From Parasphingopyxis marina (GTDB lineage: Bacteria; Pseudomonadota; Alphaproteobacteria; Sphingomonadales; Sphingomonadaceae), in NCBI RefSeq assembly GCF_014237875.1, contig NZ_JACJVJ010000003.1, positions 186,001 to 250,000 on the forward strand: a stretch of DNA of 64,000 bases, in the 5' to 3' direction. The notes under the pieces are model-generated. The model saw nothing but the letters and a program-made list of their open reading frames with translations, was not told where the DNA came from and did not search any database. Both the position numbers and the translations under genes were made by a program. Each line of letters starts with the position of its first letter. The first letter of the stretch is position 1. Of this stretch, positions 24,288 to 32,617 are shown piece by piece.

Positions 24288-24999
24288 CCTCGCCTTCCTG
24301 GCGCGCGTGCCCTTCACGCATCGCGGCCTTCATGGCGGCGGCATCGTCGAGAATAGCCGCGCCGCTTTCGAGGCCGCCATCGCCAAGGGCCATGGCATCG
24401 AAACCGATGTGCAGGTTTCATCCGACGGCGTCGCGATGGCGTTTCACGACTATGAGCTCGACCGGCTGACCGCGAAGAGCGGCCCGGTGATCGAGCGCAC
24501 CGCGAAAAAACTCGGCAAGATCAAGCTGGCGGGTACCGAAGAAACCATTCCCACGCTTGCCGAGATGCTGGCGCTGATCGACGGGCGCGCGCCGCTGCTC
24601 ATCGAGATCAAGACCAGGGGCCGCAAGCTCAAGAAACTTTGCCGTTCGGTCGCCGAAGCGCTCAAGGACTATCGCGGCGAGGCGGCGGTGATGTCCTTTC
24701 ATCCCGAGGTCGGCCGCTGGTTCGCGAAAAAGGCACCGGGGGTCGTGCGCGGCCTCGTCGTAAGCGAACAGGGCGAAACGAGCCTGGCCGAGCGTTTGAA
24801 GGGGCCGGTCCAGCGTTCCTTTTCGGTGATGCGGGCGACGCCGCAATTCCTCGCCTATGATGTGCGCGACTTGCCCTCGTCCTTCGCCCGCTCGCTGCGG
24901 CTCGAAGGCCTGCCGGTGCTGACCTGGACGGTGATCATGGGTGCCGACAACAGCATCGCCGCCGAAGAGGCGGATCAGATCATCTACGAGCAACGGTGA
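24280..24999 (+). CDS. Glycerophosphodiester phosphodiesterase
   Basis: 239 residues of a TIM-barrel GDPD. Catalytic pattern: THRGLHGGGIVENSRAAFEAA (His/Arg/Glu), GIETDVQVSSDGVAMAFHDYELDRLT (Glu/Asp metal ligands, catalytic His), IEIKT, then VLTWTV at the C-terminus. It splits glycerophosphodiesters into glycerol-3-phosphate and an alcohol. ATG 24280 is inside the RidA coding region (8-base overlap). Cytoplasmic, as no signal is seen. Confidence 0.92.
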   Translation: MADLAFLARVPFTHRGLHGGGIVENSRAAFEAAIAKGHGIETDVQVSSDGVAMAFHDYELDRLTAKSGPVIERTAKKLGKIKLAGTEETIPTLAEMLALIDGRAPLLIEIKTRGRKLKKLCRSVAEALKDYRGEAAVMSFHPEVGRWFAKKAPGVVRGLVVSEQGETSLAERLKGPVQRSFSVMRATPQFLAYDVRDLPSSFARSLRLEGLPVLTWTVIMGADNSIAAEEADQIIYEQR

Positions 25000-26141
25000 G
25001 CGAGGGCGATCCCGAGCCGCTCGTCGCCCGGATAGCGGGCAGTGTCGGATCGCTCGACGCCGGAGAATGGGACGCCTGTGCCGGGACAGGCAATCCGTTC
25101 CTCAGCCACAATTTTCTTTCGATCCTGGAAGATTCGGGCAGCGTGTCCGCCCGTACCGGCTGGCAGCCCCTGCCGATCACGATATCGGGCGCGGACGGGC
25201 GGCTCGATGCGGCTGTGCCCGCCTATGTAAAGGGCCACAGCCAGGGCGAATATGTCTTCGACCATAATTGGGCCGATGCATGGGAGCGCGCGGGTGGGCG
25301 TTATTATCCCAAGCTCCAGATCGCCGTGCCTTTCACCCCGGTGCCCGGGCCCCGTCTGCTGGCGCGGGATAGCGCGCGAATTCCGGCGCTGATCGCGGCG
25401 CTGGAAACCGTGACCGCCGACAACGGCATGTCCTCCGCCCATGCGACCTTCATTTCGAAGGAGGATCTGCCCTGGTTCGAACATGCCGGCTGGCTGATCC
25501 GCGAGGGCAGCCAGTTCCACTGGCAGAATGACGGCTATGAAACATTCGACGATTTCCTTGCCGCGCTTGCCTCGCGCAAGCGCAAGGCGATCCGCAAGGA
25601 ACGCGCGCGGGCGGTCGAGGGGCTCACGATAGAGCATGTGACGGGCGCCGCGCTGACCGAAGATCATTGGGACGTCTTCTGGGAATTCTATCAGGATACC
25701 GGCGCGCGCAAATGGGGGCAGCCCTATCTTACGCGCAATTTCTTCTCGCTGCTGGGCGAGCGGATGGCGGAGCAGACGCTGCTGATCCTCGCCAAGCGCG
25801 ACGGGCGGACGATAGCGGGCGCGCTCAACCTGATCGGGGCGGACACGCTCTATGGCCGCTATTGGGGCTGTATCGAGGACGTGCCCTTCCTCCATTTCGA
25901 ACTTTGCTATTATCAGGCGATCGATGCCGCGCTGGAGCGCGGGCTCGACAGGGTGGAGGCGGGGGCGCAGGGATCGCACAAGCTTGCGCGCGGCTATCGC
26001 CCGGTGCCGACCTGGTCGGCGCATTTCTTCCCTGACCGCAATTTCCGCAGCGCCGTTGCCGACTATCTGGCTGCGGAGCGCCAGGCCGTCGAACGGGAAA
26101 TCGAGTTTCTCGGCGATATGATGCCGTTCAGGAAGGCCTGA
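24996..26141 (+). CDS. FemAB-like GNAT-fold peptidoglycan-related protein
   Basis: 381 residues of the DUF482 / 'peptidogalycan biosynthesis' family, a relative of FemAB transferases. Conserved blocks include NPFLSHNFLSILEDSGSV, YVFDHNWADAWERAGGRYYPKLQ, FTPVPGPRLL, LASRKRKAIRKERARA and YWGCIEDVPFLHFELCYYQAIDAAL. The acceptor is unknown. The start is GTG 24996, sharing bases with the GDPD stop (GTGA), so it is the last gene of the coupled chain. A weak hairpin follows in the gap to the S9 peptidase. Confidence 0.85.
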   Translation: MSEGDPEPLVARIAGSVGSLDAGEWDACAGTGNPFLSHNFLSILEDSGSVSARTGWQPLPITISGADGRLDAAVPAYVKGHSQGEYVFDHNWADAWERAGGRYYPKLQIAVPFTPVPGPRLLARDSARIPALIAALETVTADNGMSSAHATFISKEDLPWFEHAGWLIREGSQFHWQNDGYETFDDFLAALASRKRKAIRKERARAVEGLTIEHVTGAALTEDHWDVFWEFYQDTGARKWGQPYLTRNFFSLLGERMAEQTLLILAKRDGRTIAGALNLIGADTLYGRYWGCIEDVPFLHFELCYYQAIDAALERGLDRVEAGAQGSHKLARGYRPVPTWSAHFFPDRNFRSAVADYLAAERQAVEREIEFLGDMMPFRKA

Positions 26142-26249
26142 GACAGCCGCGCGAAATAGCCCCCTGAGAAAACCGATCGCGCGGCGGCGGCTGGCTAGCC
26201 CCGTACCGATATGCTTTAGGGGAAGGCACAAGCGCATCAGGGGGTCGTC

Positions 26250-28307
26250 ATGCTGAAACGGATCGTCGCCGTCATTGTCCTTGCCATCGCCGCCACCGCT
26301 GCCGCCGAACCGGCGGCGGGGCCGGAACGGGTGCTCACCGGCAGCGATCTCTTCTCGCTCGAAGTCGCGGCCGATCCGCAGATCAGCCCGGACGGGCGCT
26401 GGATCGCCTATGTCCGCCGGTCGGGCGATATCATGACCGACCGGTTCCGGCCGACCATCTGGCTCGTCGATACGCGGTCGGGCGAACAGGTGCCGATCGC
26501 CGCCGGGCCGGGCTCGCATATGAGCCCGCGCTGGTCGCCCGACGGCCGCCGGCTCGCCTATATATCCTCGGCCGAGGGCGAAGCCTCGCAGCTTTTCGTG
26601 CGCTGGATGGCGAGCGGGGAGGCGGTGCGGCTTACCGGCCTGCCGAATGCCCCGGGCAGCATTGCCTGGTCGCCCGATGGCCGGAATATAGCCTATGCGA
26701 TGCTCGTCCCCGGCGAGGCGGCGCGGCTGGGCAGCCGCCCCGACGCGCCCGAGGGCGCCGAATGGGCGGACCCGCTCGACGTGACCACGGCGATTTCCTA
26801 CCGCGCCGACGGGGCCGGCTATCTGCGGCCCGGTTTCAGCCAGATCTTCGTCGTCCCTGCCGATGGCGGCGCGGCGCGGCAGTTGAGCTTCGGCAATTAT
26901 CAACATGACGGCCCGCTCTCCTGGAGCGCCGATGGCCGCACGATCCTGTTCAGCGGCAATCTGACGCCCGATTGGGAGCTCGATCCGATCGAGAGCGAGG
27001 TCTATGCGCTCGACGTCGCGACGAGCGCAATCACGCCGCTTACGGATCGCGACGGGCCCGATGCGAGCCCCGCCGCCTCCCCCGACGGCCGCCACATCGC
27101 CTGGCTCGGCTTCGACGATCAGCGGCTTGGCTATCAGAATGTCGAGCTCTATGTCGCGAACCCGGACGGCAGCGGGCGGCGCAGCCTGACCTCCACGCTC
27201 GATCGCAGCATCGGCGCGGTCGATTGGGCGGCGGACAGCCGCGCGCTCTATATCGCCTATGACGATCATGGCCGCACGCGGGTGGCGCGGGTTTCGCTCT
27301 CGGGCGATATCCGCACGGTTGCCGAAGGACTGACCGGCGCCTCGCTCGACCGGCCCTATTCCGGCGGCGGCTTCAGCGTGGCGCGGGACGGCACGGTCGC
27401 GATCACCGGTGGCCCGGCGACGCGCCCGGCCGATGTCGTGCTGGTGCGCGGCGGCAACCGCCGGCAGCTGACCCATCTCAATGACGGGCTGCTGGCAGGA
27501 AAGACGATGGGCGAGGTGCGTCATATCGAAACCGCCTCGTCTTTCGACGGGCGGACGATCGAAGGCTGGCTCACCCTGCCGCCACACCATGTCGAGGGCC
27601 AGCGCCATCCGCTGATTCTCGAAATCCATGGCGGGCCGTTCGCCGCTTACGGCCCGCATTTCTCGACCGACAACCAGCTATATGCCGCCGCCGGCTATGC
27701 CGTGCTGTCGGTAAATCCGCGCGGATCGACCTCCTACGGCGCCGAGTTCGCGAACCTTATCCACCATGCCTATCCGGGGCATGATTATGACGACCTGATG
27801 AGCGCCGTCGATGCGGCTATCGCCCAAGGCTATGCCGATCCGGACCAGCTGTTCGTGACCGGCGGATCGGGCGGCGGCGTACTGACATCCTGGATCGTCG
27901 GCAACACCAACCGGTTCCGCGCGGCCGCCACCCAGAAGCCGGTGATCAACTGGACGACCCAGGCGCTGGTTTCCGACATACCGGTGTTCGTCGCCCAATA
28001 TTGGTTCGGCGCGCTACCCTGGGAGGACCAGCAATCCTATTGGGCGCGCTCGCCGCTATCGCTGGTCGGCAATGTGGAGACACCGACCCTGGTCGTGGTG
28101 GGCAGCGAGGACGAACGCACGCCGGTGAGCGAGGCCGAGCAATATTATATGGCGCTGCGGATGGAAGGCGTGCCGACGACGCTCGTGCGCGTGCCGGGTG
28201 CCAGCCATGGCGGCATCGCCGCGCGGCCCTCGCAAAGCGCGGCCAAGGCATCGGCGATTCTCGCCTGGTTCGACCGGTACCGGACGGCAGCGCCGAGCGC
28301 GCCCTAG
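26250..28307 (+). CDS. S9-family serine peptidase (acylaminoacyl/prolyl oligopeptidase type)
   Basis: 685 residues: signal peptide (1-20), a WD40-like/TolB-type beta-propeller (about 45-400, with repeated SPDGR...AYV blades), then an alpha/beta-hydrolase domain. Catalytic residues are Ser540 in GGSGGG, Asp621 in GSEDERTP and His653 in ASHGG; GGPFA upstream builds the oxyanion hole. It probably degrades peptides in the periplasm. ATG 26250 follows AGGGGGTC. It is preceded by a promoter-length gap (108 bases) and ends in a strong terminator. Confidence 0.92.
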   Translation: MLKRIVAVIVLAIAATAAAEPAAGPERVLTGSDLFSLEVAADPQISPDGRWIAYVRRSGDIMTDRFRPTIWLVDTRSGEQVPIAAGPGSHMSPRWSPDGRRLAYISSAEGEASQLFVRWMASGEAVRLTGLPNAPGSIAWSPDGRNIAYAMLVPGEAARLGSRPDAPEGAEWADPLDVTTAISYRADGAGYLRPGFSQIFVVPADGGAARQLSFGNYQHDGPLSWSADGRTILFSGNLTPDWELDPIESEVYALDVATSAITPLTDRDGPDASPAASPDGRHIAWLGFDDQRLGYQNVELYVANPDGSGRRSLTSTLDRSIGAVDWAADSRALYIAYDDHGRTRVARVSLSGDIRTVAEGLTGASLDRPYSGGGFSVARDGTVAITGGPATRPADVVLVRGGNRRQLTHLNDGLLAGKTMGEVRHIETASSFDGRTIEGWLTLPPHHVEGQRHPLILEIHGGPFAAYGPHFSTDNQLYAAAGYAVLSVNPRGSTSYGAEFANLIHHAYPGHDYDDLMSAVDAAIAQGYADPDQLFVTGGSGGGVLTSWIVGNTNRFRAAATQKPVINWTTQALVSDIPVFVAQYWFGALPWEDQQSYWARSPLSLVGNVETPTLVVVGSEDERTPVSEAEQYYMALRMEGVPTTLVRVPGASHGGIAARPSQSAAKASAILAWFDRYRTAAPSAP

Positions 28308-28324
28308 GAGCCGGGCGCGGACAC

Positions 28325-28353
28325 AAAAAAGGCCGCTCGAAAGCGGCCCTTTT
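28325..28353. terminator. Bidirectional terminator
   Basis: GGCCGCT/AGCGGCC with a 4-base CGAA loop, flanked by six A on one side and four T on the other. It ends the S9 peptidase transcript (stop 28307) and the convergent rpsU (stop 28375). Confidence 0.85.
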
Positions 28354-28374
28354 CGGTTCGATTGTTCGGCTTTT

Positions 28375-28581
28375 CTAGCGCGTACCGTCACGCTCCATGC
28401 GCTTGCGCTCCAGCTTGCGGGCGCGGCGAATGGCGGCGGCGCGCTCGCGCGCGCGCTTTTCAGACGGCTTTTCGTAATGACGACGCAGCTTCATCTCGCG
28501 ATACACGCCTTCGCGCTGCAGCTTCTTCTTGAGCGCGCGGAGCGCCTGATCGACATTGTTGTCGCGGACCGAAACTTGCAT
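28375..28581 (-). CDS. rpsU: 30S ribosomal protein S21
   Basis: 68 residues: [20 protein letters not shown], then [23 protein letters not shown] and an Arg/Lys-rich end, the alphaproteobacterial S21. The conserved start sets ATG 28581; six more codons upstream are not conserved. It is monocistronic, with a terminator 22 bases downstream. Confidence 0.96.
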   Translation of the reverse strand: MQVSVRDNNVDQALRALKKKLQREGVYREMKLRRHYEKPSEKRARERAAAIRRARKLERKRMERDGTR

Positions 28582-28671
28582 AAACCCGTCTGTCTCCAAT
28601 CGAACCGTCTGGCGTGCCGCAGGCTCTATCGCCGGCGGTTTCCAGTCATATGCTACAAAAGCGATTATGCC

Positions 28672-28687
28672 GCGGAACCTGTTCCGC
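28672..28687. promoter_or_regulatory. GCGGAAC/GTTCCGC inverted repeat
   Basis: A perfect 7-bp palindrome with a 2-base centre in the divergent 273-base gap between rpsU and the aldolase gene. It resembles the GAAC...GTTC core of LexA-like operators but does not have the alphaproteobacterial spacing. The rest of the gap shows nothing clear. Confidence 0.3.
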
Positions 28688-28854
28688 AGCGATCAAGGTG
28701 GGCGAGCTAGCAACGTAGCAGCCCGATTTCAAGCAAAAAGCACATATCACCGCTCTCGACATCCGGCGTGCTTTGGGCGACACTTCCGGCAAAACAGACC
28801 ATCGGCTGCCCGCTATCAAGGCAGAAAAGATGGCCGAAATGATGGAGAATTCCG

Positions 28855-29619
28855 ATGGCCACCAAGATCGACCCCTCGAACGACCGGATGACCGACGAAG
28901 AATGGAAGGCGCGGCAGGATCTCGCCGCCTGCTACCGCGTCTTTGCGATGATGGGCTGGGACGAATCGATCTATAACCACATCACCCTGAAGGTGCCGGG
29001 CGAGGAGGGAGCCTTCCTGATCAATCCGTTCAGCCTGCACTTCTCCGAAGTGACGGCGTCGAGCCTGATCAAGATCGATATCGACGGCAACAAGCTCAGC
29101 GACAGTCCCTATCCGGTCAACAAGGCGGGTTTCGTCCAGCATTCGATGTTCCACCGCCACCTTCATGACGCGCATTGCATCATCCACACCCATACCACCG
29201 AGACGATGGCGGTCTGCTCGGTTGAGGGCGGGCTGCAGCCGACCAATTTCTACGCCTGCAACTTTATCGGCCGGATCGGCTATCACACCTTCGAAGGGGT
29301 GACGGTGCGCGAGGAGGAGGGGCAGCGGCTGCTCGAAAATCTCGGCAGCCACCGCATCCTGATGCTCCGCAACCACGGCCCGGTTGTGATGGGGCCGACC
29401 CTCCCGATCGCCTTCGTCCAATATTGGGCGCTGCAGCGCGCCTGCGAGATCCAGCTCGCGACGATGTCGATGGGCAAGCCGATCCTCGTTCCCGACGAGG
29501 TGATCGCCGTCCATCAGCGCGACATCTTCCAGACCCAGGCGTCGGCCGAACCCGGTCGAGCCGATTTCGACGCGATGGTTCGCAGGGCCGACAAGATCGA
29601 TTCGAGCTGGCGAGAATAG
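28855..29619 (+). CDS. Class II aldolase/adducin-family protein
   Basis: 254 residues. The zinc-binding H-x-H is IIHTHT (His111, His113), with the further conserved NHGPVVMG His near 175. An N-terminal DLAACYRVFAMMGWDESIYNHITLK block gives the phosphate/substrate loop. The family covers fuculose-type aldolases, decarboxylases and adducin-like proteins. The substrate is not set; the extended N-terminus suits the oxidoreductase/decarboxylase-like subgroup common in sphingomonads. ATG 28855 follows GGAGA. Confidence 0.87.
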   Translation: MATKIDPSNDRMTDEEWKARQDLAACYRVFAMMGWDESIYNHITLKVPGEEGAFLINPFSLHFSEVTASSLIKIDIDGNKLSDSPYPVNKAGFVQHSMFHRHLHDAHCIIHTHTTETMAVCSVEGGLQPTNFYACNFIGRIGYHTFEGVTVREEEGQRLLENLGSHRILMLRNHGPVVMGPTLPIAFVQYWALQRACEIQLATMSMGKPILVPDEVIAVHQRDIFQTQASAEPGRADFDAMVRRADKIDSSWRE

Positions 29620-29632
29620 GGAAAGGGGGGGC

Positions 29633-29923
29633 ATGATGATCGTCTCCCTTGCCCTGATGCTCCAGTCCGCCGGGCCGGTCGCCGCGCGCGGCAACACGGG
29701 ATGCGAGAGCGGCGACGGCGAGATCGTGGTCTGCGCGCAGGGCGATTCGGCGGATCAGTTCCGTATTCCAAGGGAACTTCGGGAAGAGCGTGATGCGCCG
29801 CCCGAAACCGGGCTCGTCATTCCGATCACGGATGACATCAACGCCAATCTCCATGTCGAATCGGTGGGCGTGGGCGGCTTCACCAGCGAACGGGCGATGG
29901 TGACGTTCACCTTGCCATTCTGA
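29633..29923 (+). CDS. Small exported protein with a CES...VVCA motif
   Basis: 96 residues: a short signal peptide (about 1-19), then GNTGCESGDGEIVVCAQGDS, in which two Cys probably form a disulfide. A charged FRIPRELREERDA stretch follows, and the end is FTLPF. Short proteins with a D-G-E-I-V-V-C motif are frequent in sphingomonads, but the role is unknown. It starts 13 bases after the aldolase stop, so it likely shares its transcript. Confidence 0.6.
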   Translation: MMIVSLALMLQSAGPVAARGNTGCESGDGEIVVCAQGDSADQFRIPRELREERDAPPETGLVIPITDDINANLHVESVGVGGFTSERAMVTFTLPF

Positions 29924-29995
29924 ACCCGCGGTCATGACGCCGGGTGTGTGCAAACCGCTTGTGGGGCTGCGCCGAGAGGCGCTAGACGAAACGCC

Positions 29996-30574
29996 ATGAC
30001 CCGGATGACCGTCAACGGCCAGCCCGTCCACTACCGGATGGATCCGCGCACGCCGCTGCTCTGGGCGTTGCGCGACGCATCGAACCTTACGGGCACCAAA
30101 TATGGCTGCGGGATCGGTATGTGTGGCGCGTGCACCGTGCATCTCGATGGCCGCGCGGTGCGTTCCTGCCAGATTACGATCGCCGATGCCGAGGGCGCGG
30201 TCGTCACGACGATCGAGGAGCTTTCGCGATCGCGCGACCATGCCGTCCAGCAGGCATGGATCGAAAACATGGTGCCGCAATGCGGCTATTGCCAGTCGGG
30301 CGTGATCATGGCCGTCGCCGCGCTGCTCGATAGCAATGCCAATCCGACCGACGAGGAAATCGACGTAGCGATCACCAATATCTGCCGCTGCGGAACCTAT
30401 CCCAGGATGCGCGAGGCGATCCGGCTGGCGGCCCGCGTCGCGCGCGGCGAGGAGCGGCTGGCCTCGGCGCCGCCGCCGGGAATCGATCCCGGCGATGCCG
30501 CGCGCAGCGTGGAAGCGCTGACCCCGCCGGAAGAGGGCGCAGAGGCCGATCCCGGCCGTATCGTCAACGAATAG
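29996..30574 (+). CDS. [2Fe-2S] small subunit of a molybdenum hydroxylase (orphan)
   Basis: 192 residues. The N-terminal plant-ferredoxin-type cluster is CGIGMCGACTVHLDG...C, and the second cluster in the C-terminal four-helix bundle is QCGYCQSG...ICRCGTY, together the layout of the CoxS/IorA small subunit. It passes electrons from a molybdopterin-cytosine-dinucleotide large subunit. No large subunit is adjacent, which is unusual. The C-terminus has about 45 extra residues rich in Ala/Pro/Glu. ATG 29996 was chosen; an open extension of 16 codons has no ribosome binding site. Confidence 0.88.
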   Translation: MTRMTVNGQPVHYRMDPRTPLLWALRDASNLTGTKYGCGIGMCGACTVHLDGRAVRSCQITIADAEGAVVTTIEELSRSRDHAVQQAWIENMVPQCGYCQSGVIMAVAALLDSNANPTDEEIDVAITNICRCGTYPRMREAIRLAARVARGEERLASAPPPGIDPGDAARSVEALTPPEEGAEADPGRIVNE

Positions 30575-30708
30575 CGCTCTCCCAGGCGTCATTAAGGAAA
30601 TCTTGCTGTTTCCTGACTCGCGGGTTCAGGCTCGTCTCATGGCAGCGCTGCTAGTCCGGCTACACAGGTGGCCGAACCGTGCCGCCGCAAGATGAGGAGT
30701 AGTAACAT

Positions 30709-31677
30709 ATGCGTATCAGGACGATCGCACTGTTGCTGGCGGCGAGCGCGGGCATTCCAGCGCTGATGGCGCCGGCACAGGCGCAAAATGTTCGCGGGCT
30801 GGGCGTTGAGACCAACGCCAGGACCGAAGTCGCCATGCTGCAGCGGAACGACCGCCGCGCGGATCGCGGTGAACGCCGCGGAAATCGCAACGGGCAGGCC
30901 CAGCAACGCGGTCGCAACCAGCAGGCTGTCCAGCGGAGCAACGGCAATCGCGCCCAGCGCCAGGAACGCCGGGGCGACAATCGCCAGGTTCAACAGCAAC
31001 GCCGGCAGAATGTGGGGCAGCAACAGCAGCGCCGCGCCGACCGTACCCAGAACCGTCAGCAGAGCCGCTTCGACAATCGCCAGAACCAGCGTCAGGCCCA
31101 GCGTAACGTAAATCGTCGCGATGCGCGCCAGGATAACCGGCAGGACCGTCGTTGGGATCGCCGCGACAACCGCCGCGATGCCCGGCAGGACAACCGGCAG
31201 GATCGTCGTTGGGACCGCCGCGACAATCGCCGCGATGCCCGGCAGGATAACCGGCAGGACCGCCGTTGGGACCGGCGCGACAACCGCCGCGATGCCCGGC
31301 AGGACAACCGGCAGGATCGTCGTTGGGACCGCCGCGACAATCGCCGCGACGCCCGGCGCGACAACCGGCAGTGGAACCGCGGATGGCGCAACGATCGCCG
31401 CTACAACTGGCGGGACTATCGGCAGCACAACCGCAATGCCTACCGGCTCGGACGCTATTATGCGCCCTATAACGGCTATCGGTATCGCCGGTTCAACGTC
31501 GGCCTGTATCTCGGCTCGGCCTTTTACGGCTCGCGCTACTGGATCAACGATCCCTGGGCCTATCGGCTTCCGGCAGCTCACGGACCCTATCGCTGGATCC
31601 GCTATTACGACGATGTGCTGCTGATCGATGTCCGCAACGGCTATGTCGTCGACGTGATCTACGATTTCTTCTGGTAG
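30709..31677 (+). CDS. RcnB-like periplasmic protein with tandem Arg/Asp/Asn/Gln repeats
   Basis: 322 residues. A signal peptide (1-26, cleavage APAQAQN) leads to a long Arg/Gln/Asn/Asp-rich region (about 45-225). That region includes four exact or near-exact 19-residue units N-R-R-D-A-R-Q-D-N-R-Q-D-R-R-W-D-R-R-D from residue 135. The last 70 residues (YRFNVGLYLG...YRWIRYYDDVLLIDVRNGYVVDVIYDFFW) match the RcnB domain linked to nickel/cobalt homeostasis in the periplasm. The repeat makes the linker far longer than in E. coli RcnB. A terminator follows. Confidence 0.82.
   Translation: MRIRTIALLLAASAGIPALMAPAQAQNVRGLGVETNARTEVAMLQRNDRRADRGERRGNRNGQAQQRGRNQQAVQRSNGNRAQRQERRGDNRQVQQQRRQNVGQQQQRRADRTQNRQQSRFDNRQNQRQAQRNVNRRDARQDNRQDRRWDRRDNRRDARQDNRQDRRWDRRDNRRDARQDNRQDRRWDRRDNRRDARQDNRQDRRWDRRDNRRDARRDNRQWNRGWRNDRRYNWRDYRQHNRNAYRLGRYYAPYNGYRYRRFNVGLYLGSAFYGSRYWINDPWAYRLPAAHGPYRWIRYYDDVLLIDVRNGYVVDVIYDFFW
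31111..31371 (+). repeat. 57-bp tandem repeat inside the RcnB-like gene
   Basis: Four complete 57-bp units (31111-31338) plus a partial fifth (31339-31371) keep the reading frame. Units differ by a few synonymous or near-synonymous changes, so expansion is fairly recent. Each unit codes for 19 residues, of which ten are Arg. Confidence 0.92.
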
Positions 31678-31702
31678 ATCGGCTGCACGGCTGACGTCCA
31701 AG

Positions 31703-31734
31703 ACGGCCCGGAGCGCATCGACGTTCCGGGCCGT
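31703..31734 (+). terminator. Terminator of the RcnB-like gene
   Basis: A 10-bp stem ACGGCCCGGA/TCCGGGCCGT with a 12-base loop, then TTCCTTTC. It lies 25 bases after the RcnB-like stop. Confidence 0.72.
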
Positions 31735-31782
31735 TTCCTTTCGCCCTTTGCACGAATCGTCCCATTTGATACCGGATCGGCC

Positions 31783-32460
31783 ATGAGCATCACCGACAAA
31801 GCCGTGCTTGCGGAACGCAACGAGGCGATCATCGCGCATATCGCCAGCCAGCCGGACGTCCGGAAGGTGCCGGTCAAGCAGATCGACATCTTCACCTGCC
31901 CCGATTTTCTCGATGACGAGGAGTGCCGGCTGCTGGTGGAGAAGATCGACCGCGATGCGCGCCCCTCGACTTTGCTGTCGACCACCGACGATACCGAGTT
32001 TCGCACCAGCTCCTCGACCGATTTCGACCGCCAGGCACCGGAGATCGATCGCATCGAGGAAAAGATCGTCCGTTTCATGGGGATCGCCAAGGATAATGGC
32101 GAAACGATCCAGGGCCAGCGCTACGAGGTCGGCCAGCAATTCAAGCCGCATAACGACTGGTTCTACGAAACCCAGGACTATTGGAAGGAAGAGCGCAACC
32201 ATGGCGGCCAGCGCATCTGGACGGCGATGGTATTCCTCAACGATACCCAGACCGGCGGCGCGACGCGCTTCAAGCGGCTCGGCAAGATGTTCCATCCGGA
32301 AAAGGGAAAGCTGCTCTGCTGGAACAACCTGACCGCAGAGGGCGAACCCAATGAATGGGCGCTTCATCAGGGCATGAAGGTGCGCCAGGGCGCCAAATAT
32401 ATCATCACCAAATGGTTCCGAGAATTGCCCTGGGTTAGCGGGGGCACGAGCGCCTATTGA
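31783..32460 (+). CDS. Prolyl-4-hydroxylase-type 2OG-Fe(II) oxygenase
   Basis: 225 residues of the P4H family. The iron triad is complete: H-x-D at His123/Asp125 (KPHNDWF) and distal His195 (EWALHQGMKV); Lys205 (RQGAKY) suits 2-oxoglutarate binding. The N-terminal part (IDIFTCPDFLDDEECRLLVE) is typical of the alpha-subunit-like bacterial P4H. It hydroxylates a prolyl (or other) residue of an unknown protein. ATG 31783 begins the usual N-terminus. No signal sequence, so cytoplasmic. Confidence 0.9.
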   Translation: MSITDKAVLAERNEAIIAHIASQPDVRKVPVKQIDIFTCPDFLDDEECRLLVEKIDRDARPSTLLSTTDDTEFRTSSSTDFDRQAPEIDRIEEKIVRFMGIAKDNGETIQGQRYEVGQQFKPHNDWFYETQDYWKEERNHGGQRIWTAMVFLNDTQTGGATRFKRLGKMFHPEKGKLLCWNNLTAEGEPNEWALHQGMKVRQGAKYIITKWFRELPWVSGGTSAY

Positions 32461-32617
32461 GCGCCGCCTGCGGGCTGCATTCCCGCTGGTTTTGCCATTT
32501 GGCGAAGGATGTCGTGCGCCGGTCAAAGACCGGTTGACGGATGACGGTGCCACCGTTGCCATGCCGCAATCACTGATTTATACGACTAATACACTCGTTC
32601 TTCCGGAGATCCGATCC

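Noticed and set aside
26142-26249. Terminator between the FemAB-like and S9 genes
   Set aside because: CCGCGCGA and TCGCGCGG arms can pair but the loop is 24 bases and there is no T-run, so it is not listed.
24984-27659. 891-codon open frame on the minus strand
   Set aside because: It runs antisense to the FemAB-like gene and the S9 peptidase, both of which have complete, recognisable domains. Its composition is typical of a shadow frame.
31111-31371. CRISPR array
   Set aside because: The repeat units are contiguous without spacers, 57 bp long and in frame in a protein gene. This is a coding tandem repeat.
30637-32562. 641-codon minus-strand open frame with hydrophobic Ala/Val/Pro repeats
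   Set aside because: It is the antisense of the Arg/Asp repeat array and the P4H gene; the repetitive hydrophobic pattern is produced by the 57-bp tandem repeat read backwards.
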